Source of the DNA: Terrimonas ginsenosidimutans
GTDB lineage: Bacteria > Bacteroidota > Bacteroidia > Chitinophagales > Chitinophagaceae
NCBI RefSeq assembly: GCF_022012415.1
Contig: NZ_JAKLTR010000011.1
Span: 1-64,000, forward strand
Direction: 5' to 3'
Length of the DNA stretch: 64,000 nt
The translations under genes and the position numbers were made by a program. Each line of letters begins with the position of its first letter. Positions within the stretch are counted from its first letter, which is position 1. This document shows positions 44,390 to 53,534 of this stretch, piece by piece. The notes under the pieces are model-generated. The model was given only the letters and a program-made list of their open reading frames with translations, was not told where the DNA came from and did no database searches.

Positions 44390-44441
44390 AAGACGGCAGA
44401 TTTTCCTTTTGTTTATGGGGAAAAACTGCCGTCTTCTTTTT
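44390..44441 (+). terminator. Bidirectional terminator between convergent genes
   Basis: AAGACGGCAG pairs with CTGCCGTCTT; inner TTTTCC/GGGGAAAA pairing lengthens the stem. A T-run follows on the plus strand. It lies between the T9SS cargo gene and the convergent TlpA-type gene that ends at 44441. Confidence 0.9.
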
Positions 44442-45607
44442 TAGTTGATGAATTTCTTCAACGCCTCTTCCAACGCCTCCTCCCGCAAATTTTTTGCAAT
44501 GATCTTGCCCTCCGGATCCAGCAGGAAATTTTGCGGAATGGATGTTACCCTATATAGTTTGGCCACTTCGTTGTCCGTATGATCAAGGCTCGAAACATGC
44601 GTCCAGTTAAGTCCATCAGTATTGATCGCCTTGATCCATTTGTCCTTATCTTCCGCTTTGTCAAGTGATACACTCAGTATAGTAAAATTTTTGTCCCTGA
44701 ATTGCTGATAGGCTTTCACTACATAAGGATTTTCCCTGCGGCACGGAACACACCAGCTTGCCCAGAAATCGATCAGTACATATTTCCCTCTGAATGATTG
44801 AAGAGAAACGGGTTTGCCCAGCGTATCATTTTGAACGAAAGATGGCGCTATGCTGCCAATTGGAATTTTGAAGGCATCAAGTCTTTTCCATGCCTTGTTT
44901 CCAAAATACCCCGTCTGTTCTGCCTCTGAAAATTCCTCAAAAAAAGATTCAACTTTAGCTATGTCGTCAGGATCAGAAGTGCTTTTAAGAGAAGAAGTGT
45001 ACATGCTAAGTAAATAAGCCCGCAATAAAGACTCCGGGTGCGATTGAAGATAATTCCAGGTGTAACTATTAGAAGTTGCATAGGCAGAATCATAGCTGTT
45101 TTTAAGCTTTTGTAATCCTGCTGTATCAGTACTGGCCTTTTTATCACGATACAGTGAACTGTATTTTCCCATAAGATCAACTACTGGTTGCCGGCCGGCT
45201 TCATAGCGGGTTTGCTCAACGTGCGCTTTTGACCCGGTGATTTTGGAGTTGACGATGTTATTGGTAGAAACGATATTTACAGTGGCAGGTTCTGTTCTGA
45301 ATGCCATCAGGTATTTACTGTCCGCATCATATACGTCCGGGGCATGAATGCTTTTAGTGTATAGGGTGATTTCCGTCGGTACGTTTGGCTTAAATCTGAA
45401 CGAGTATTGATTGTTGACGACAGGCACGCTGTCAACATCCCCTTTGATACCATCAGCCGCAATTATATAGATATAAGGAACAGGATGTGTCATATTTTTC
45501 AATGTTCCTTTGATCAGGACCTCGCCGGGCTGTCGTTTAAGGGAGTTGGATTGGCAGCGGGCAAACAGCGGGACAGTTAGCAGTATAAAAGAGACAAGTC
45601 TGAACAT
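44441..45607 (-). CDS. TlpA-family thiol-disulphide lipoprotein
   Basis: A 388-residue lipoprotein with a lipobox-like cysteine (PLFARCQSNS). A DUF4369-like domain (about 25-130: VLIKGTLKNMTHPVPYIYI) precedes helices and a C-terminal thioredoxin domain. YVLIDFWASWCVPCRRENPYV carries the redox pair CVPC, and SIPQNFLLDPEGKI the cis-proline. The start at 45607 is set by the signal peptide; 37 further upstream codons are poor in protein-like features. It is a reductase of exported thiols. Confidence 0.92.
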   Translation of the reverse strand: MFRLVSFILLTVPLFARCQSNSLKRQPGEVLIKGTLKNMTHPVPYIYIIAADGIKGDVDSVPVVNNQYSFRFKPNVPTEITLYTKSIHAPDVYDADSKYLMAFRTEPATVNIVSTNNIVNSKITGSKAHVEQTRYEAGRQPVVDLMGKYSSLYRDKKASTDTAGLQKLKNSYDSAYATSNSYTWNYLQSHPESLLRAYLLSMYTSSLKSTSDPDDIAKVESFFEEFSEAEQTGYFGNKAWKRLDAFKIPIGSIAPSFVQNDTLGKPVSLQSFRGKYVLIDFWASWCVPCRRENPYVVKAYQQFRDKNFTILSVSLDKAEDKDKWIKAINTDGLNWTHVSSLDHTDNEVAKLYRVTSIPQNFLLDPEGKIIAKNLREEALEEALKKFIN

Positions 45608-45875
45608 AGTGCAAGCGTATAAGGTTAATGTAAATATAATCAAAGCCGCCGGTGTGGCAATGAAGGAGGTTATCGGACAAATTTTTATTTCTTTATTGAT
45701 CAACCTTATCAGTGGCATATAAATGGAAGAGCTGGCAGTGAAATAAGCGAGTGTGTGGTTGCGTTCGACCGGGGAGTGAGCGCCTATGTTACGTCAGGGT
45801 GATGCCCCGGTTAAACACCAAGATCACGCGACTGAGAGCAAAGATTTGTAATTTGCTGAGCAATAACCAGTCTGT

Positions 45876-46439
45876 ATGTTCCAGTCAATCATTGAATCGA
45901 TCAACCGCATTGTGTCTCCGCCGGCAGAGCAACTGTCTTTATTGATCGAAAGACTGAGTATACGGCAAGTGCCTAAGGACGGGTTTCTTATCAGGGAAGC
46001 GCAAACATGTTCGTCTGTATATTTTATCAACCAGGGTTATTTCCGGCATTTTAATGTGAATGAGGCAGGCGAAGAATCAACTATTGACCTTTATGTACAT
46101 AATGAATGGATGCTGGAGTATAAAAGCTTTGTGTCTCAGCAGCCATCACAGAACTGTATACAGGCGACAACCGACAGTGAGGTATTGGCATTGCATGCGC
46201 GCGACATCCACGATCTTGCCAGGATCTCCGAAAGGTTTTTTCGCCTGATGATGATTTTAGAGATGGGGATGCGCAGCCAGGAGTTTCAGCAGAACCGGTT
46301 GACCCCGGAGGAGAAGTATCAAAAATTATTAAGTACGCGACCGGAATTGCTGCAGCATTTTCCACTGAAGCATATTGCATCTTATATGGGAATGACGCCC
46401 GAAACCCTGAGCAGGATAAGAAAGAAGATCAGTCTGTAG
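45876..46439 (+). CDS. Crp/Fnr-family transcriptional regulator
   Basis: A 187-residue regulator. The cyclic-nucleotide-binding beta-roll (about 10-120) shows VYFINQGYFRHFNVNEAGEES with STIDLYVHNEWM. The C-terminal helix-turn-helix ends FPLKHIASYMGMTPETLSRIRKKIS, the common Bacteroidota form. Cysteines for an iron-sulphur cluster are absent, so ligand binding is more likely than redox sensing. The membrane protein at 46562 follows 122 bases downstream, in a usual regulator-target layout. Confidence 0.93.
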   Translation: MFQSIIESINRIVSPPAEQLSLLIERLSIRQVPKDGFLIREAQTCSSVYFINQGYFRHFNVNEAGEESTIDLYVHNEWMLEYKSFVSQQPSQNCIQATTDSEVLALHARDIHDLARISERFFRLMMILEMGMRSQEFQQNRLTPEEKYQKLLSTRPELLQHFPLKHIASYMGMTPETLSRIRKKISL

Positions 46440-46549
46440 GGAAATGCCAGGATAAGCGGCGATCTGGCGGGATACCATATATTTCCCGGCGGTTTTCGCT
46501 GCCCCCGCATTTCTTGATTTTCGTCAAGGCTGAAACAAAGCTGCTCCGA

Positions 46550-46557
46550 TAGTTTTG
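46550..46557 (+). promoter_or_regulatory. Bacteroidota -7 box (TAnnTTTG) next to the start codon
   Basis: TAGTTTTG matches the Bacteroidota -7 consensus TAnnTTTG exactly and ends five bases before the ATG at 46562. A start at the usual distance would fall at or near the ATG, giving a leaderless or nearly leaderless mRNA. No clear -33 TTTG was found. Confidence 0.35.
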
Positions 46558-46561
46558 TTGG

Positions 46562-47209
46562 ATGACAAACAATAACCAACCAATTCCAAAGAACGCTGGG
46601 ATAGCCCTGCTTGTTTTTACCATACTGTTGCTTTTTACGATGGTATTGCATCCTGCCGGCTCTAACATACCGGGATTGATCAGGAAGTCGAACCTGATCA
46701 TCATCACACATGGTGCTGCCATGCTGGCTTTGCCTATAGGGTGGGCGGGCTTTTGGGGATTAACAGGCTTCTTGGGTACAAATAGATTTTCATCTGTTCT
46801 TGGATTTTCTTTTATATCGATCGGTGTTATTGCCGCTATGCTGGCCGGCGCAACCAATGGCGTAGTGCTGCCACTTTTTTTAAGAGGGTATGCTGATGCA
46901 ACGGAAGAAACAATCAATGGCTTGCAATCTGTGGTGAGATATAGTTTTGCCGTCAACAAGGCGTTTGACTATATCTATACCGGTGCATTCAGCCTGGGCA
47001 TCCTGTGCTGGTCCGTGCTAATACTTCAAACAAAAAGGATGCAGTCGTGGATAGGTATTGCCGGACTATTGCTCGCAGTAGCAATGATCGCGATATTCTT
47101 TGGCGGATTTGCGGGAGCCAACAGGTTAATGGGTTTACGGATCTTTCTGGCTGCTGTGCTGGTTTGGATCGTGATCGTTGCACTTGTACTCGTCAAAAAG
47201 AAAGAATGA
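46562..47209 (+). CDS. Integral membrane protein of unknown function
   Basis: A 215-residue protein with about six membrane segments, including AGIALLVFTILLLFTMVLHP, ITHGAAMLALPIGWAGFWGL, VLGFSFISIGVIAAMLAGA, IYTGAFSLGILCWSVLIL, WIGIAGLLLAVAMIAIFFG and LRIFLAAVLVWIVIVALVLV. The pattern is like small DUF4386-type proteins, without certainty. It sits just after a Crp/Fnr gene. No catalytic motif. Confidence 0.75.
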   Translation: MTNNNQPIPKNAGIALLVFTILLLFTMVLHPAGSNIPGLIRKSNLIIITHGAAMLALPIGWAGFWGLTGFLGTNRFSSVLGFSFISIGVIAAMLAGATNGVVLPLFLRGYADATEETINGLQSVVRYSFAVNKAFDYIYTGAFSLGILCWSVLILQTKRMQSWIGIAGLLLAVAMIAIFFGGFAGANRLMGLRIFLAAVLVWIVIVALVLVKKKE

Positions 47210-47462
47210 TGTGATTCAGATGGTGGCCATCATGGTGCCAGGAGAAATGAAATAGCGTTTGTGTTTGTTGCAGGTTTGCCGGCTGTTTATGATGACCGCA
47301 AGGCCATGATATTTTCCTCATTTTCTTCCGGTGATTTTCCCTGAAAATCCGGCCAAAAAACATGCGCTTTATTTCGGTCAAATTATGCAGGAGATCTACC
47401 TTGTAGTACTGATCAGCTGAGTATATACAAATGGATTTTCTACATCGTTAAACCGGATCATT

Positions 47463-48203
47463 ATGCAAAGAGCTACTTTGGATGCCTGTGCTTTATATTC
47501 TTCAACTGCGCGTGATTTGTTATTATATTTTGCGACAGTAAAAATGTACAAGCCATTCTGGAATGCGGAGATCCATAAAGAATGGATCGGCAGCCTTGCT
47601 TCAACAAGAAAAGAGCTGAATCGTGCAGACCTGGAACGGATGTCTGTGGCGATGAATACCGATTTTCCGGATGCGATGATATCGGGTCTTTCGAGGCTTA
47701 TAAAGGGATTGACGCTTCCTGATATGCAGGATCGCCATGTTCTGGCTACCGCAATCGTCAGTGAGTCTGATGTAGTGGTTACCTGGAATGTGAAAGACTT
47801 TCCGAAAACCTACCTCAAACGTTTTGGGATCACGGCTATTACCCCGGATGAGTTCCTGCTTAGAATGATCGGTGGACGTGCGGGCAAGTTCGAAATGTTT
47901 GTGGATGAGCTGGTGAGCCTGAGCGATCCCCCGGTGACGCCAGCAGAATTGTTGCAACGGATGGAAAAATGTCATCTTAAAAAGACTGCCGGGAAATTGC
48001 TTCAGATGATGAAAGAAAAAGCGATTGATATCGGTCACTACTTAAAAGAGATTACAGACGATCCGGAAAAAGGAAAGGCACTTGTCGCCAAACGAGCACA
48101 GGAACTGCTTTATCCATGCGAGCCCACGGTTCGTCAGTTCTGGACTTTCGAAACCGTTAGTGAGAAAGTAAATCACCAGCAACCTGCGGTTAACGCTGGT
48201 TGA
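47463..48203 (+). CDS. PIN-domain protein without a visible antitoxin
   Basis: A 246-residue protein with an N-terminal PIN ribonuclease domain. Acidic active-site candidates are Asp 7 (ATLDACALYSS), Asp 90 (LPDMQDRHVLATAIV) and Asp 112 (WNVKDFPK), an order and spacing typical of VapC-like nucleases. About 110 C-terminal residues (EMFVDELVSLSDPPVTPAELLQRMEK) are an extra helical domain, much longer than in VapC toxins. Neither flank carries an obvious small antitoxin gene. It could be a housekeeping or orphan nuclease. Confidence 0.8.
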   Translation: MQRATLDACALYSSTARDLLLYFATVKMYKPFWNAEIHKEWIGSLASTRKELNRADLERMSVAMNTDFPDAMISGLSRLIKGLTLPDMQDRHVLATAIVSESDVVVTWNVKDFPKTYLKRFGITAITPDEFLLRMIGGRAGKFEMFVDELVSLSDPPVTPAELLQRMEKCHLKKTAGKLLQMMKEKAIDIGHYLKEITDDPEKGKALVAKRAQELLYPCEPTVRQFWTFETVSEKVNHQQPAVNAG

Positions 48204-48361
48204 TTTTTAACCTCATTTTCCACGTTGATCGGAGCAGGTAATTATACCATAGTGAAAATGATTCGATTAAATTGACTTACTGAGATTCCCCGTATATTGA
48301 ACCTGTTTTATTTTCATGTGTTATCATTGTCTGGTGGAGTCAACATTTAAAAGCATTGATC

Positions 48362-48958
48362 ATGAAAATTATCATTGTCGGAGCATCCGGCACAATCGGT
48401 AAGCAGATCGTTTCTGCATTTGAAAAAGAGCATGAGGTGATCCGTGTAGGAAGTAAGAGTGGAGATATACAGGCGGATATTACAGATCCTGCGTCGCTTG
48501 AAAATATGTTCAGGCAGTTGAAATCATTTGATGCACTTGTGTCTGCAACAGGTGCTGCATACTTCGGTCCCTGGGAACAGACCACTGATCAGGAGTATCG
48601 TATAGGGGTGAACAGCAAGCTCATGGGGCAGGTGAACCTGGTGCTGATCGGGCAGCACTATATCAATCAGAAAGGTTCGTTTACGTTGACGTCTGGCATT
48701 CTGTCAAATGATCCCGTTCGCGGAGGTTCGAACGCCTCTATGGTCAACGGAGCGATCAATTCATTTGTTAAAGCAGCATCGGTTGAGCTAAAAGATGGTG
48801 TACGCATCAATGCTGTCAGTCCAAATGTGGTGGAAGATTCGCCTGAATATTTCCCTTTCTTTCCAGGGGAAATCCCCGTTGCCATGAAGGAGGTTACAGC
48901 TGCGTATGTAAAAAGTGTTCTTGGTGCAGCAACCGGAAAGGTGTTAGAGATTCATTGA
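48362..48958 (+). CDS. Short-chain dehydrogenase-like protein with altered active site
   Basis: A 198-residue compact SDR. MKIIIVGASGTIGKQIVSAF is a normal Rossmann opening, and FTLTSGILSND carries a serine. The Tyr-Lys catalytic pair is replaced: where YxxxK should be the chain reads NASMVNGAINSFVKAASVEL. This variant family is known among short SDRs and may bind NADP without classical catalysis. The ATG at 48362 fits the fold better than the TTG six bases earlier. A bidirectional terminator follows. Confidence 0.85.
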   Translation: MKIIIVGASGTIGKQIVSAFEKEHEVIRVGSKSGDIQADITDPASLENMFRQLKSFDALVSATGAAYFGPWEQTTDQEYRIGVNSKLMGQVNLVLIGQHYINQKGSFTLTSGILSNDPVRGGSNASMVNGAINSFVKAASVELKDGVRINAVSPNVVEDSPEYFPFFPGEIPVAMKEVTAAYVKSVLGAATGKVLEIH

Positions 48959-49081
48959 GCAAAGAGTCGCATGATAACCTGGATTGATCTGACACGCAGG
49001 CCCGGATAGCCAGGAAGACATCTTTCTCTGCATGTATTATTCTTCGAAACCGGCGAATCGCAGCGTTCCTGACTTCTTAAA

Positions 49082-49143
49082 AAAAGTCTTCCCGTCTTCC
49101 TGCCTTATCAGTTCTATAAAAGCGGGAATACGGGAAGACTTTT
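49082..49143 (+). terminator. Bidirectional terminator between convergent genes
   Basis: AAAAGTCTTCCCGT pairs perfectly (14 bp) with ACGGGAAGACTTTT around a 34-base loop. It lies between the SDR-like gene (plus strand) and the DinB-like gene (minus strand). Both strands end in four T. Confidence 0.85.
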
Positions 49144-49189
49144 AATAGCCGGACTATGTATAACGCACGCGCTAGCTCTCGGTATGCTA

Positions 49190-49714
49190 TCAGAACAGCA
49201 TTTCCTGCGGTGGTGTTTTTCCCGCTAAGCGGATGTATACAGTTGTTTGGCCCCTGTGGTGGGTCTGATGTTCAAAAGCTTTGGCGATAGCTGCAGCTTT
49301 GGTCATTTCAAAACGATTGAACATTTTGATCTTTTCACCTGCTTTGGCAGCGTCCATTTTTTTGATGTTCTCGATAGCAAAATCGTAGCTGGCTAAAGTC
49401 AGTTCGTCCACTTTCTTTTTTGACTTATCTGTTGATTTTTCTGCGCCACCCATCGGAAGCGGGCTGGTTGCACCGGTGGCCGCAGCGATAAAACCATAAT
49501 TGGCGTCAGCAAGGTGCAACATCTGCTCTGCAAACGAACGCATCTCTGGTGTCGGTTTCAATGCATAGCCTGAATCAGACATTGCATCGAGATATGCTTT
49601 AGTATAAGCTTTAGCACGCTCCCAGTCTTTCACCATGTCGTCAACAGTTTGTGCGTTAACGAACCCTGAAAATGACAGTAAGCAAACGAGGAAGAGTAGT
49701 TGGATCTTTTTCAT
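49190..49714 (-). CDS. Exported DinB-like protein
   Basis: A 174-residue protein with signal peptide MKKIQLLFLVCLLSFSGFVNA, which is unusual for the DinB/YfiT four-helix fold but known in Bacteroidota. EQMLHLADANYGFIAAA gives the first metal-ligand His, and AIAKAFEHQTHHRGQTTVYIRLAG the HxxxH pair with the typical HHRGQ motif. It probably binds a metal and acts on a thiol or unknown substrate outside the cytoplasm. Confidence 0.92.
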   Translation of the reverse strand: MKKIQLLFLVCLLSFSGFVNAQTVDDMVKDWERAKAYTKAYLDAMSDSGYALKPTPEMRSFAEQMLHLADANYGFIAAATGATSPLPMGGAEKSTDKSKKKVDELTLASYDFAIENIKKMDAAKAGEKIKMFNRFEMTKAAAIAKAFEHQTHHRGQTTVYIRLAGKTPPQEMLF

Positions 49715-49845
49715 ACATTAGTTGTTTGGGTGAGAGTAATTTCTGCGAAGCTAGGCATTTCCTTCTGCCTGAGTATTAACCCTTACATTCCTTTCCGCTG
49801 AACGTTTAAAATAGACAAAATGAAAGACCAGTCGGCCCAAAAGGG

Positions 49846-51312
49846 TCACTCAGGTTCCCGTTCTGGCATTTTCTGAGTACCCTCCACCCGTATTAATTCG
49901 TATGTTTTTTCGCCATCAAAAACCCTGATCTTTTGTGCCGGACCATTCATTTTTATGAAGTCAATGGTGATCGGAGAATTTTTCATGAAAAAGCTGGTCT
50001 GAGTAGCAGGATAAATGCTGGTAGGTTTTATTCCTGCTGCCTTTGATTCGGCCTTCAGCTTGCCGCCATCTAAAAAGATCCTGACATCGAATTCACCCAT
50101 GTAGTTGCCTGGATACATTTCGCCCATTTGCCTGGTGAATAAGGCTACAGGCTTAAAAGGCGTGTATCCTTCCCAGTCCCAGGGGATAGATACGCCAGCC
50201 AGGGTTTCCACAAGTTCCTTATAGATGCTTTCAGCATTCATGCTATTACTCATGATCACCAGGGCGAATTTTTTCCCTGGAATTGCTATCAGATAATGTT
50301 CCCAGCCATCATCGCTATGTCCTTCCTTAAAAAATGCCTGTCCATAATTGGTATTGAAAATTCCCCAGCCGAGCCCGTAAGAAAGATCGATGGGCTTGTA
50401 AGCGCTTGTTGTATCGGTGTTCAAAGATGGAAACTGGCGCTTGCTGAAGATCCTGATCTGAGGTGTCAGCATTTCTTTGCGGGCATCATTACTCAGCCCT
50501 TTTCCCTGAAGCAACGCAGCCAGGAAGTTGGTATAATCGGTAATGGTGGTTTGCATTGAGCCGGCAGCGTTTGCATTAGCTCTTCTCCGGACGGCAAAAG
50601 TGTCTTCATCAACGCTGTGGCCGTTTGCATAATCTTCATTAAATGCTGGTTGCCAGCTAAAGCTTGATTTTGTCATTCCAAACGGAACAAATACGTGCTT
50701 TTGCGCCAACGCTTCCAGTTTTTCGCCGGTTATATTTTCAACGACCAGCTGGAGCAATACCAATCCTTCGCCGGAATACGCATATTTTGTACCGGGGTCG
50801 AAAAAGAACTCGAGCTTTTGGACACCTTTGGGATTCAGGTTTCGCCAGTTAGGAAATCCTGTTGTGTGACTAAGGCAGTGACGTGCAGTGATCAGTTTCC
50901 ACCGATCATCTCCCGCAAGATCTTTATAATCGACATATTCAGGTATTGGTTTTGAAAGGTATTGGTACAGCGGTTTGTCAAGATCCAGTTTTTTCTGATC
51001 AACCAGTTGCATCACCATAACGGCAAAAAGTGATTTTGTAAATGATGCGGCATAGAAGCTCGTTCCTGGATTATTTAACTGCCGGCGTGTTTTATTCTTG
51101 TGACCATAGCTTTTTATGAACGCAGTCTGGTTGTTGTTGATTATTCCGATCTGCAACCCGCTCACGCCGGCAGCAGTCATCAGGCGGTTGAGCGTTTGAT
51201 CGATCTGCAGGGCAGATATCTTCTTACCATCTGCTTTTGTGATGCTTGCTTGCTGGGAATATGCAAACGAAGTAAAAAATGCCAGGAAGAGCCCGGGAAG
51301 AAATTTATTCAT
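49846..51312 (-). CDS. Serine hydrolase of the beta-lactamase/penicillin-binding fold
   Basis: A 488-residue exported protein with signal peptide FLPGLFLAFFTSFAYSQ. The active-site SxxK is Ser 90 / Lys 93 in FYAASFTKSLFAVMVMQLV, the tyrosine motif is YAYSGEGLVLLQLVVE, and an HSDDGWEHY segment stands at the third motif position. A C-terminal beta domain (about 380-480) follows. Family S12 and class C beta-lactamase relatives act as esterases, D-aminopeptidases or amidases; the YxN asparagine is replaced here by glycine (YSG). Confidence 0.9.
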   Translation of the reverse strand: MNKFLPGLFLAFFTSFAYSQQASITKADGKKISALQIDQTLNRLMTAAGVSGLQIGIINNNQTAFIKSYGHKNKTRRQLNNPGTSFYAASFTKSLFAVMVMQLVDQKKLDLDKPLYQYLSKPIPEYVDYKDLAGDDRWKLITARHCLSHTTGFPNWRNLNPKGVQKLEFFFDPGTKYAYSGEGLVLLQLVVENITGEKLEALAQKHVFVPFGMTKSSFSWQPAFNEDYANGHSVDEDTFAVRRRANANAAGSMQTTITDYTNFLAALLQGKGLSNDARKEMLTPQIRIFSKRQFPSLNTDTTSAYKPIDLSYGLGWGIFNTNYGQAFFKEGHSDDGWEHYLIAIPGKKFALVIMSNSMNAESIYKELVETLAGVSIPWDWEGYTPFKPVALFTRQMGEMYPGNYMGEFDVRIFLDGGKLKAESKAAGIKPTSIYPATQTSFFMKNSPITIDFIKMNGPAQKIRVFDGEKTYELIRVEGTQKMPEREPE

Positions 51313-51592
51313 GTTATTCAGTTAAGGTTTGTAACCCGAATGTACAAAGCAGCCGTTATGGAATAGATTCCGTTAATTACGTTTAACAAAAATTAACTGC
51401 ACGCAAGGTTAGCTATCTTCTTATCATTTGTGTTATTCGAACCGGCAATCCCATTCAATTAATCAGTGTTTTTGCTTATTGGCAAAATAAGCCGGGAAGA
51501 ACAATAAGCCAGGACCATTAAGGGGATATACTACAATTATAGTATTTCCTGGCAATTGCGAATATTGAAACTTGCAGCAAAACGGATGTTTT

Positions 51593-52693
51593 ATGCGAAA
51601 CACATTCTTCCTGCTGATCCCCTTTTGCTCCATCATTGCATCCTGCGATGCGCAATCACCCAAAAACAAAAAAATGCAAGCGTCTGCCACTACTTCGCAA
51701 AACAAGACAGTAAAGCAATCTCCATATGAGCTTCATGGGATCCTTGATCCCGGGATCAACGGTATGGTGGCATTTGCTCTGCAGACGCCTACTTCCTGGA
51801 AAATGGAACAAAGCTTTACGCGTGCGTGGAATGGAAGTTCGCCGATCAACCAGGTTTATATCAAGCTTACTTCGCCAGATCTGGGTTCAACAATCGAGTT
51901 TCTGCCCGGCAGCCCATATTATTATGCCGATGGACCTACGACACGCAGTCTGAGGGAAACCTCCCGGGCATACGGGATGCCGCAACAATACAATCAGTAT
52001 GAGATGCCGCCAATGTCACCGGTAGAATATATCAAACGCCTGTTCCTGCCGTATTTGTCACAAAAAGGGTTGCAGGTCCGAATGACCGCTGAAAAAACAC
52101 TTCCATCAAAGCAAACTTCAGCTACCATGCAGACTTATACTGCATATATCGATGGTGAATCAAATGGCCGGAAGGTGCGGATCGATTGCATGATAAATAT
52201 GACCACAACGAATATGAATGGAGAAGTATACTACAACTGGGAAGCATATCCCACTCTTATTTTAACGAATGGAGACACCGATCCGCTATATAAGCATATT
52301 GCACACGCGAGAAACGCCTTGCTTTCGAATCCGGCCTGGGTCCAGAAAAATACACAACTGGTCAGAAATGGCTTTATCGCGAATGATGAGATCAACAGGA
52401 GAAACCGTGACATGGTAAAAAACTATCGTGACCATGTGCAGAAAACCGGTGAAGACATTGCCAATGAGCGGAACCTATCCTCCGATAAACGCCATGAATC
52501 ATTCAGGGATGTGATCGGTGGTCAGGCAAAATATGCAGATCCTGAAACAGGCGATAGAGTGAAACTCGCTGATAAATACAATCACGTGTATAAGGATAAG
52601 CAGGGTAACTACCATGGAACGAACGATGCGGTAAACGATGCTCAGTTTGATTGGGTAGAGCTGCAACGATTGGAGACAAAAAACTATAAATAG
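51593..52693 (+). CDS. Lipoprotein of unknown function
   Basis: A 366-residue lipoprotein with lipobox cysteine 18 (CSIIASCDAQ). ILDPGINGMVAFALQTPTSW opens a beta-rich domain, and PMSPVEYIKRLFLPYLSQKG plus TAYIDGESNGRKVRIDCMI fill the middle. The C-terminus (YADPETGDRVKLADKYNHVYKDKQGNYHG) resembles the end of a secreted-protein repeat. Family not recognised. The ATG at 51593 is set by the signal peptide. Confidence 0.75.
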   Translation: MRNTFFLLIPFCSIIASCDAQSPKNKKMQASATTSQNKTVKQSPYELHGILDPGINGMVAFALQTPTSWKMEQSFTRAWNGSSPINQVYIKLTSPDLGSTIEFLPGSPYYYADGPTTRSLRETSRAYGMPQQYNQYEMPPMSPVEYIKRLFLPYLSQKGLQVRMTAEKTLPSKQTSATMQTYTAYIDGESNGRKVRIDCMINMTTTNMNGEVYYNWEAYPTLILTNGDTDPLYKHIAHARNALLSNPAWVQKNTQLVRNGFIANDEINRRNRDMVKNYRDHVQKTGEDIANERNLSSDKRHESFRDVIGGQAKYADPETGDRVKLADKYNHVYKDKQGNYHGTNDAVNDAQFDWVELQRLETKNYK

Positions 52694-53534
52694 TGATCTT
52701 CCTTTGCTCCATCTTCTTCCCATTCTCTTTCTTCCGGTTATTTAAACCAGAAACAGGGAGAGGATGAGAGTTTCTTGTATAAAAGTCGGGTTGGTATTGA
52801 TTGATATTAACATAACAATTGTTGTGGTCCGCACCGGTATGTAGCAATTACGCGGCAGGTATGTTTGCCCGCGTGATTGAACAGCGTAAACTCCGCTAAC
52901 CGGCAGTGCCGGCCGCAGTCCGGCTGCGCATTTAAATATGTAGACGGATCTTCCCGAATCCCGTTCCCGGGGCAAAGCGCTTCTTTTTTTCTTCCCTCTT
53001 TCTGCAAAAGAGGAGACTTTTGTAAGTATGCTGAAGAAGTTTACGGCAGCAGGTCATGCGGCTACTGATAACAAATAGTTATCCGATCATGCAGACTATC
53101 CTGCCCGATCTGCCGGGAACTTCAATTCTTGTATTTCTTCTCTTTTAATCTATCCATTTGTTTCATTTTTTAGACTATTGTCGGCCTGATGGCTATTATA
53201 AAATAGTGTCTCCACCTATAGCGGACACCCCCACACCCCCTTGCCCGCCATAGGCGGAGACAACTAAATTGAGATATCTCGATGTAAATATCGCTTAGGC
53301 GATACCGAAAGCCATGGGTAAAACACAATATATTCAGCGGAAATAACGGCAACAAGATGGGGGAATAACGAACCGCGGAACTGCATGGTAAAAAAGAAGG
53401 TGCTTTATCAATGGCGGGAGGGAACTATTCATATGCAAATACACCTTGTTAACGTATCTTGAAGCGTAAACTCCTCCTTTTATTTTTAGCTTCTTTAATT
53501 GCTGCTGTTCAATAGGCGACCATTACGTCCATCT
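52694..53534 (+). other. Gene-poor region
   Basis: About 840 bases with no recognisable gene in either direction. The one clear structure is the inverted repeat at 53207-53262. The region borders a decayed gene, so it may itself hold decayed sequence, but no frame reads convincingly. Confidence 0.5.
53207..53262 (+). repeat. Inverted repeat in gene-poor DNA
   Basis: TGTCTCCACCTATAGCGG and CCGCCATAGGCGGAGACA are reverse complements in 16 of 18 positions around a 20-base C-rich loop. No T-run follows. It could be a palindromic element or a transposon-end relic. Confidence 0.55.
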
